Below, one piece after another: positions 5,891-8,934 of a stretch of DNA of 8,934 nucleotides (the first letter of the stretch is position 1; each line of letters begins with the position of its first letter). Source of the stretch: Candidatus Peregrinibacteria bacterium (GTDB lineage Bacteria; Patescibacteriota; Gracilibacteria; UM-FILTER-43-11). The position numbers and the translations under genes were made by a program. The notes below the pieces were generated by a model, which was not told the origin of the DNA, did not search any database, and saw only the letters and a program-made list of their open reading frames with translations. The DNA lies in contig JAUXDO010000048.1 in NCBI GenBank assembly GCA_030618315.1, positions 1 to 8,934 on the forward strand, read 5' to 3'.

Positions 5891-5896
5891 AGGAGG
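5891..5896 (+). promoter_or_regulatory. Consensus ribosome-binding site of the 180-aa ORF
   Basis: AGGAGG is followed by 8 bp and the ATG at 5905. It fixes the start, although the frame stays open upstream to about 5557 inside the previous gene. Most other genes in the window lack such a site. Confidence 0.85.
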
Positions 5897-5904
5897 CTTT
5901 AAAT

Positions 5905-6447
5905 ATGTCGAATTTTATTTTTATTATTGGCCTCTTGGGAGCCATAATGTTAGTACTGGGTTCTGCATGGCCGGAAGGTGATGCAGATAAACCCGCGAAG
6001 TCGGTGAAGAGTTGGCTGTTCGTAATTGGAGCATCCATTATGACGATGTATTCCGTTCTGGGATACTTCTTCAAAGACGGAGTGATTTTTTTCATTCTGT
6101 TTCAGTTGTTCACAACCTCTGCATCGATTCTGGGCATCACCAGAATTAGCTCACGTGTCAGCACAATAATCACATTGATTTCCGGTGCTGTGTTTCTCGT
6201 TTGGTCTTTGATGCTTTTTGAAAGCATAGTCACGGTCATCTTCATTTTTGGTCTGATTGGGATTGCGATTGGCTACGTACAACCATTTCATACAGTACGT
6301 AAAAGTTTCTTCCTGGCTATCGGCGGAGCACTTATCGCAGTTTTCTCTTTCATTGAGTCCAGTTGGATTTTCTTTGGGCTCAATGTCTTCTTTGCGATTT
6401 TTTCCGGCTACTACATGGTGAAAGCTATTCGTACCAGAAAATCTTAA
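5905..6447 (+). CDS. Unrecognised polytopic membrane protein, 180 aa
   Basis: The protein is almost wholly hydrophobic, with about seven likely membrane segments near residues 3-20, 37-55, 60-77, 85-104, 106-125, 135-150 and 153-172. A short acidic loop (WPEGDADKP) follows the first segment and the tail is basic (KAIRTRKS), which suggests a cytoplasmic C-terminus. Size and seven-segment layout recall small transporter-like folds such as PnuC or YgjV, but I see no diagnostic motif and make no assignment. The start is fixed by AGGAGG. The gene has its own promoter, hairpin leader (copy C), flanking inverted repeat and terminator. That makes it a complete single-gene unit parallel to the one before it, although the two proteins share no visible similarity. 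Confidence 0.85.
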   Translation: MSNFIFIIGLLGAIMLVLGSAWPEGDADKPAKSVKSWLFVIGASIMTMYSVLGYFFKDGVIFFILFQLFTTSASILGITRISSRVSTIITLISGAVFLVWSLMLFESIVTVIFIFGLIGIAIGYVQPFHTVRKSFFLAIGGALIAVFSFIESSWIFFGLNVFFAIFSGYYMVKAIRTRKS

Positions 6448-6455
6448 TCGGCTTA

Positions 6456-6466
6456 TTGAACAGAAC
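6456..6466 (+). repeat. Right inverted repeat bracketing the 180-aa ORF
   Basis: TTGAACAGAAC, 8 bp after the stop, is the exact reverse complement of 5876-5886 and also repeats the TTGAACAG found at the foot of hairpin C (5810-5817). Confidence 0.65.
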
Positions 6467-6473
6467 TTGCCGG

Positions 6474-6507
6474 CGCCCTCCATCCCTAGTGGGGGGGGCG
6501 TTTTTTT
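6474..6507 (+). terminator. Intrinsic terminator of the 180-aa ORF
   Basis: CGCCCTCC (6474-6481) pairs with GGGGGGCG (6493-6500), with one G-U pair, followed by seven T residues. It shares the GCCCTCCATCCC-AGTGG wording of the terminator at 5715-5744. Confidence 0.9.
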
Positions 6508-6752
6508 AATTTGTTTTCTTTCTTTGTAGTATTTCTTTCTTCTCTCCCTTCATAACTAGTACCCACTTACCCCGTAAGGGAGTGAAAGATGGGGAAGCGC
6601 GCACATACACGAAATAGGGAAACGCTCTCTTCAATAGAAAAATTCTGAGTATTTTTCTTATTTCAGAGCTTTCGCTTCACAACGCCCTCATTCCTTCGGT
6701 CTAGTTTCGCTCAAACCACGTTTCTCGCTACTACCCAAAGAAGCTTTTCCCC
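6508..6752. other. Gene-free stretch upstream of recJ with inverted repeats
   Basis: No convincing gene is seen. CTCCCTT (6544-6550) faces AAGGGAG (6576-6582), with CTTAC-CCC-GTAAG inside. A larger imperfect hairpin runs 6619-6673: GAAA and GCTCT pair with AGAGC and TTTC, and AATAGAAAAAT (6633-6643) pairs with ATTTTTCTTATT (6651-6662) with one bulge, around TCTGAGT. The part from about 6660 to 6745 is C/T-rich on this strand and repeats TTTCGCT-like words. A 19-codon ORF begins at 6589 after AGGGAG, but nothing else supports it. Confidence 0.5.
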
Positions 6753-6781
6753 TTGCAATCTCAACAATTTTCTACTAGAAT
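6753..6781 (+). promoter_or_regulatory. Probable promoter of recJ
   Basis: TTGCAA (6753-6758), a 17-bp spacer and TAGAAT (6776-6781) predict a start near 6788 and a leader of about 60 nt before the recJ ATG. Confidence 0.6.
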
Positions 6782-6847
6782 GTCCACCAGCTTTTATATG
6801 AAAGAAAATGAATTAATAGCATTTAGTTAATAAGATAATAAATAATT

Positions 6848-8518
6848 ATGAGTTTAATAGGTAAAAAATGGGTAATCCAGAATCAAGATGCGGATTTGGA
6901 CGTCGTTTCCAAACTACATAAAAATCGTGATTTGGATTCTGAAGAAAAGAAAAAATCATTCTTTGATGATGGTCTTGCAAGCCTGCATGACCCTTATTTA
7001 ATGAAAGGAATGGATAAAGCGGTGGATAGGATTCAGGAGGCAGTTAAAAAGAATGAAAAGATTATGGTTTTTGGTGATTATGATGTAGATGGCATTACCT
7101 CCACAATGATTGTGTATGACTTTTTAAAGAGAATTGGTGCAGAAGCATATTATGAGATTCCAAACAGAGAAGCTGATGGTTACGGATTAAAGGACTACTT
7201 CATAGAAAAGTTTAAGGAGGATGGAATTAATCTAATAATTACTGTTGATTGTGGAGTCGCAAATATTACTGAAGTGAATTTGGCAAATAAGCTTGGGATG
7301 GACACCATTATTACCGATCATCACGATATTCCGGAGGAGCTTCCGTCAGCATATGCGATTATTAATCCTAAACAGAAAGACTGCGGATATCCAAATAAAG
7401 ACTTAAGCGGTTCAGCAGTTGCTTACAAATTAGTAACCGCTCTGGCGCCATTTTATTTTGATGGTGATTTGTCTAACGATTATTTATTCAAACAAATCGG
7501 AATTGCCACTCTTGGTTTAGTTGCGGATTGCATGCCTCTTACGGGAGAAAACAGAACTCTAACAAAACTAGGACTTAAAAGCTTGGAAGAGGGTGATCAT
7601 CCGGGTATTTCGGCTCTTTTGGAAAGTACCGGAACTAATAATGGAAAAATAACCAGTACTACAATTGGTTTTTATATAGGCCCTAGGATAAATGCTGCAG
7701 GGAGATTGGATACCGCCAAGCATGCACTTGAACTACTTTTAGGTGATACTGAAAAGGTATCCACCCTTACCAAATTGAATACGGAACGACAGAAAATTGT
7801 TAAGGAGTTTGTTGAATCTGCGATAGAGCAGGTGGATAAAATGGGTGATATCCCAAATATTGTAATTGTTGAAAATATGAAGTGGAAGGTTGGAACGTTG
7901 GGACTTGTCGCTGGCAGGATGTGCGATATTTACAACAGACCTGCGATTGCTATGCAGGAAAGAGAAAATGAATATGTTGCATCCTGCAGAAGTTTAAATG
8001 ATTTTGATATCACTTCTTTTTTAAGAAAAGAAGCTGGTGATTTGTTCAGTGCATTTGGAGGACATAAATTAGCTGGCGGTTTTACTTTGCCAAAAGAAAA
8101 CTATGATGAGTTTATGAATAGAATCAGTGAATCTGCAAAAAATGCTTTCGATCCGAATGATTTTCAGGGGAAATTAGAAATTGATTGTGTACTGGCTCCG
8201 CATGAACTTACCTATGAAACCAGCAAACATATTAATAGAATGGAACCATTTGGAAATGGTAATCCCGAACCAACTTTGGTAATAAAAAATACTAAGATCT
8301 TGGATATTAAGCCTGTTGGAAAAACTGGTGAACATTTACAATTCCCCGTTCAATACGGTGACCAGAAAATTCAGGCAATTGCCTTTCGTTTTGGTGAACA
8401 TCTTGATAAAATTGACCAGGAAAAGGAATACGATATCGCGTTTAATCTGGAGATTAATGAATGGAAAGGGTATAAGAAGTTGCAAATGAGAGTAGTTGAT
8501 CTTAGAGAGTCTAATTAA
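6848..8518 (+). CDS. recJ: Single-stranded-DNA-specific 5'-3' exonuclease RecJ, 556 aa
   Basis: RecJ degrades single-stranded DNA 5' to 3' in recombinational repair and mismatch/base-excision repair, acting in the cytoplasm with RecQ-type helicases or RecFOR. All family motifs are visible: DYDVDG (77-82, metal-binding motif I), the VDCG aspartate (134), DHH (157-159), the ADCMPL aspartate (227), GPRINAAGR (278-286) joining the DHH and DHHA1 domains, and GGHKLAGG (404-411) in the DHHA1 RNA/DNA-binding part. A C-terminal OB-like domain (about 435-555, EPFGNGNPEPTL onward) completes a standard-length RecJ. The ATG at 6848 follows an A/T-only stretch with no Shine-Dalgarno sequence, but the N-terminal KKWVIQ is normal for the family. 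It ends TAA and is followed after 101 bp by carA on the same strand, possibly cotranscribed, since no terminator is seen between them. Confidence 0.96.
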   Translation: MSLIGKKWVIQNQDADLDVVSKLHKNRDLDSEEKKKSFFDDGLASLHDPYLMKGMDKAVDRIQEAVKKNEKIMVFGDYDVDGITSTMIVYDFLKRIGAEAYYEIPNREADGYGLKDYFIEKFKEDGINLIITVDCGVANITEVNLANKLGMDTIITDHHDIPEELPSAYAIINPKQKDCGYPNKDLSGSAVAYKLVTALAPFYFDGDLSNDYLFKQIGIATLGLVADCMPLTGENRTLTKLGLKSLEEGDHPGISALLESTGTNNGKITSTTIGFYIGPRINAAGRLDTAKHALELLLGDTEKVSTLTKLNTERQKIVKEFVESAIEQVDKMGDIPNIVIVENMKWKVGTLGLVAGRMCDIYNRPAIAMQERENEYVASCRSLNDFDITSFLRKEAGDLFSAFGGHKLAGGFTLPKENYDEFMNRISESAKNAFDPNDFQGKLEIDCVLAPHELTYETSKHINRMEPFGNGNPEPTLVIKNTKILDIKPVGKTGEHLQFPVQYGDQKIQAIAFRFGEHLDKIDQEKEYDIAFNLEINEWKGYKKLQMRVVDLRESN

Positions 8519-8523
8519 TTCCT

Positions 8524-8616
8524 ATGGTGGCTCAAGTAGTGGCTCAGCTTCGCGTGGCTCAAGTAGTGGCCACAATCGGAGCCACAATCGGAGCCACAAC
8601 TGGAGCCACAATTTGA
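8524..8616 (+). CDS. Possible 30-codon repeat peptide between recJ and carA
   Basis: An ATG at 8524 opens a frame through the whole repeat array (MVAQVVAQLRVAQVV, then three ATIGA-like repeats) to a TGA at 8614-8616, three bases before the carA ATG. Repeat spacings of 12 and 15 bp keep the frame. No Shine-Dalgarno sequence is seen, and one open frame in a 12-bp array is not surprising by chance. It may be only the repeat. Confidence 0.2.
   Translation: MVAQVVAQLRVAQVVATIGATIGATTGATI
8527..8609. repeat. 12-bp tandem repeats arranged as an inverted array
   Basis: GTGGCTC occurs at 8527, 8539 and 8554 and the inverse GAGCCAC at 8579, 8591 and 8603, around the palindrome GTGGCCAC (8566-8573). 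The right half is CCACAATCGGAG twice and CCACAACTGGAG once (12-bp period from 8570). The left half is GTGGCTCAAGTA units, one extended by three bases. The halves can fold on each other, but no T-tract follows, so it is not a terminator. Confidence 0.85.
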
Positions 8617-8619
8617 AAC

Positions 8620-8934
8620 ATGAAACTAAAACTAATTCTAAAGGACGGCACAGAGATATCTGGTGAGTCGTTCGGTTATTCCCCGAAAAAAGGAGAGGAG
8701 ATTGATGGGGAAGTTGTATTTAATACCGGTATGGTCGGTTATCCGGAAACGTTTACCGATCCTTCTTATCGCGGTCAAATTTTGATTTGTACTTATCCCA
8801 TGATTGGGAATTATGGTGTACCTGGTGAATGCAAATTAGATGGCTCACTCAGCAAAAGACTTGAGAGTTTAAAAAGTCATCTTCGTGGACTTGTTATTAG
8901 TGAATATTGTGAGAAGCCTAGTCATTGGCAAAGT
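8620..8934 (+). CDS. carA: Carbamoyl-phosphate synthase small subunit, 3' end missing
   Basis: The first 105 residues are present; the gene runs off the window. The N-terminal CPSase small-chain domain is clear: an opening beta-strand MKLKLILKDGTEISGESFG, then FNTGMVGYPETFTDPSY (about 35-51) and GQILICTYPMIGNYGVP (53-69), the family signature. CarA is the glutaminase subunit. It releases ammonia from glutamine for CarB, which makes carbamoyl phosphate for pyrimidine and arginine synthesis in the cytoplasm. The catalytic glutaminase domain lies beyond the window. The start is fixed by an in-frame TGA at 8614-8616, so ATG 8620 is the earliest possible. There is no Shine-Dalgarno sequence; the preceding bases are the end of the 12-bp repeat array. 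CarA is about 350-380 residues in most bacteria, so roughly 70 percent is missing. Confidence 0.95.
   Translation, partial: MKLKLILKDGTEISGESFGYSPKKGEEIDGEVVFNTGMVGYPETFTDPSYRGQILICTYPMIGNYGVPGECKLDGSLSKRLESLKSHLRGLVISEYCEKPSHWQS

Noticed and set aside
5557..5904. N-terminal extension of the 180-aa ORF
   Set aside because: It would overlap the previous gene, a terminator, a promoter and hairpin C. AGGAGG fixes the start at 5905.
6589..6648. 19-codon ORF after AGGGAG
   Set aside because: It is too short to judge. It lies across the imperfect hairpin at 6619-6673 and has no promoter or homology evidence.
6726..6745. Fourth copy of the hairpin motif on the minus strand (TTGGGTAG)
   Set aside because: The ACARGG block is 4 bp out of register, and no complementary 3' arm follows.
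8527..8609. CRISPR array
   Set aside because: The 12-bp units have almost no spacers, are inverted halfway, and no cas gene is nearby.

Overview
The window looks like a chromosomal piece of an AT-rich bacterium, most plausibly a Candidate Phyla Radiation (Patescibacteria) lineage. This is inferred from four things: a large membrane-anchored VirB4/TraG-type ATPase standing alone, several genes without a Shine-Dalgarno sequence, long structured intergenic DNA, and small GC-rich palindromes (TCCGCCGCGGCGGA; CCTGCCTACCGGCAGGCAGG) of a kind I associate with that group. Stop usage fits genetic code 11. No database search was possible.

Layout. 1-864 (+) is the 3' part of a repeat-rich, probably surface protein. 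It converges on the 846-aa ATPase (3647-1107, -), with a bidirectional terminator at 881-913 and a nested palindromic element at 950-1094 between them. Upstream of the ATPase are heptamer repeats (3657-3737), a consensus-like minus-strand promoter (3753-3781), a 14-bp GC palindrome between 10-bp direct repeats (3792-3824), and a perfect spacer-less 54-bp palindrome (3847-3900).

4097-6507 is the most unusual part. Three hairpins with a related 5' arm lie at 4165-4236, 4508-4591 and 5812-5879. The second and third each precede an unrecognised ORF: a 321-aa Cys-rich exported protein with two membrane segments, and a 180-aa polytopic membrane protein. Each ORF is bracketed by a short perfect inverted repeat whose sequence differs between the two units but still pairs within each unit. 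Each ends in a nearly identical terminator. The two units therefore look like two instances of one cassette design (hairpin - ORF - inverted repeat - terminator) carrying unrelated cargo. A 199-bp, almost fully self-complementary element with 20-bp perfect ends (4304-4502) lies between the first and second hairpins.

6508-6847 is gene-free apart from a hairpin and a promoter for recJ. RecJ (6848-8518, +) is followed by a 12-bp repeat array that also reads as a 30-codon ORF, and then by the start of carA (8620 to the window end, +). RecJ (DNA repair) and CarA (carbamoyl phosphate synthesis) are ordinary core genes. The ATPase may belong to a pilus, DNA-uptake or secretion machine encoded elsewhere. 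I see no functional link between these genes and the cassette-like units.
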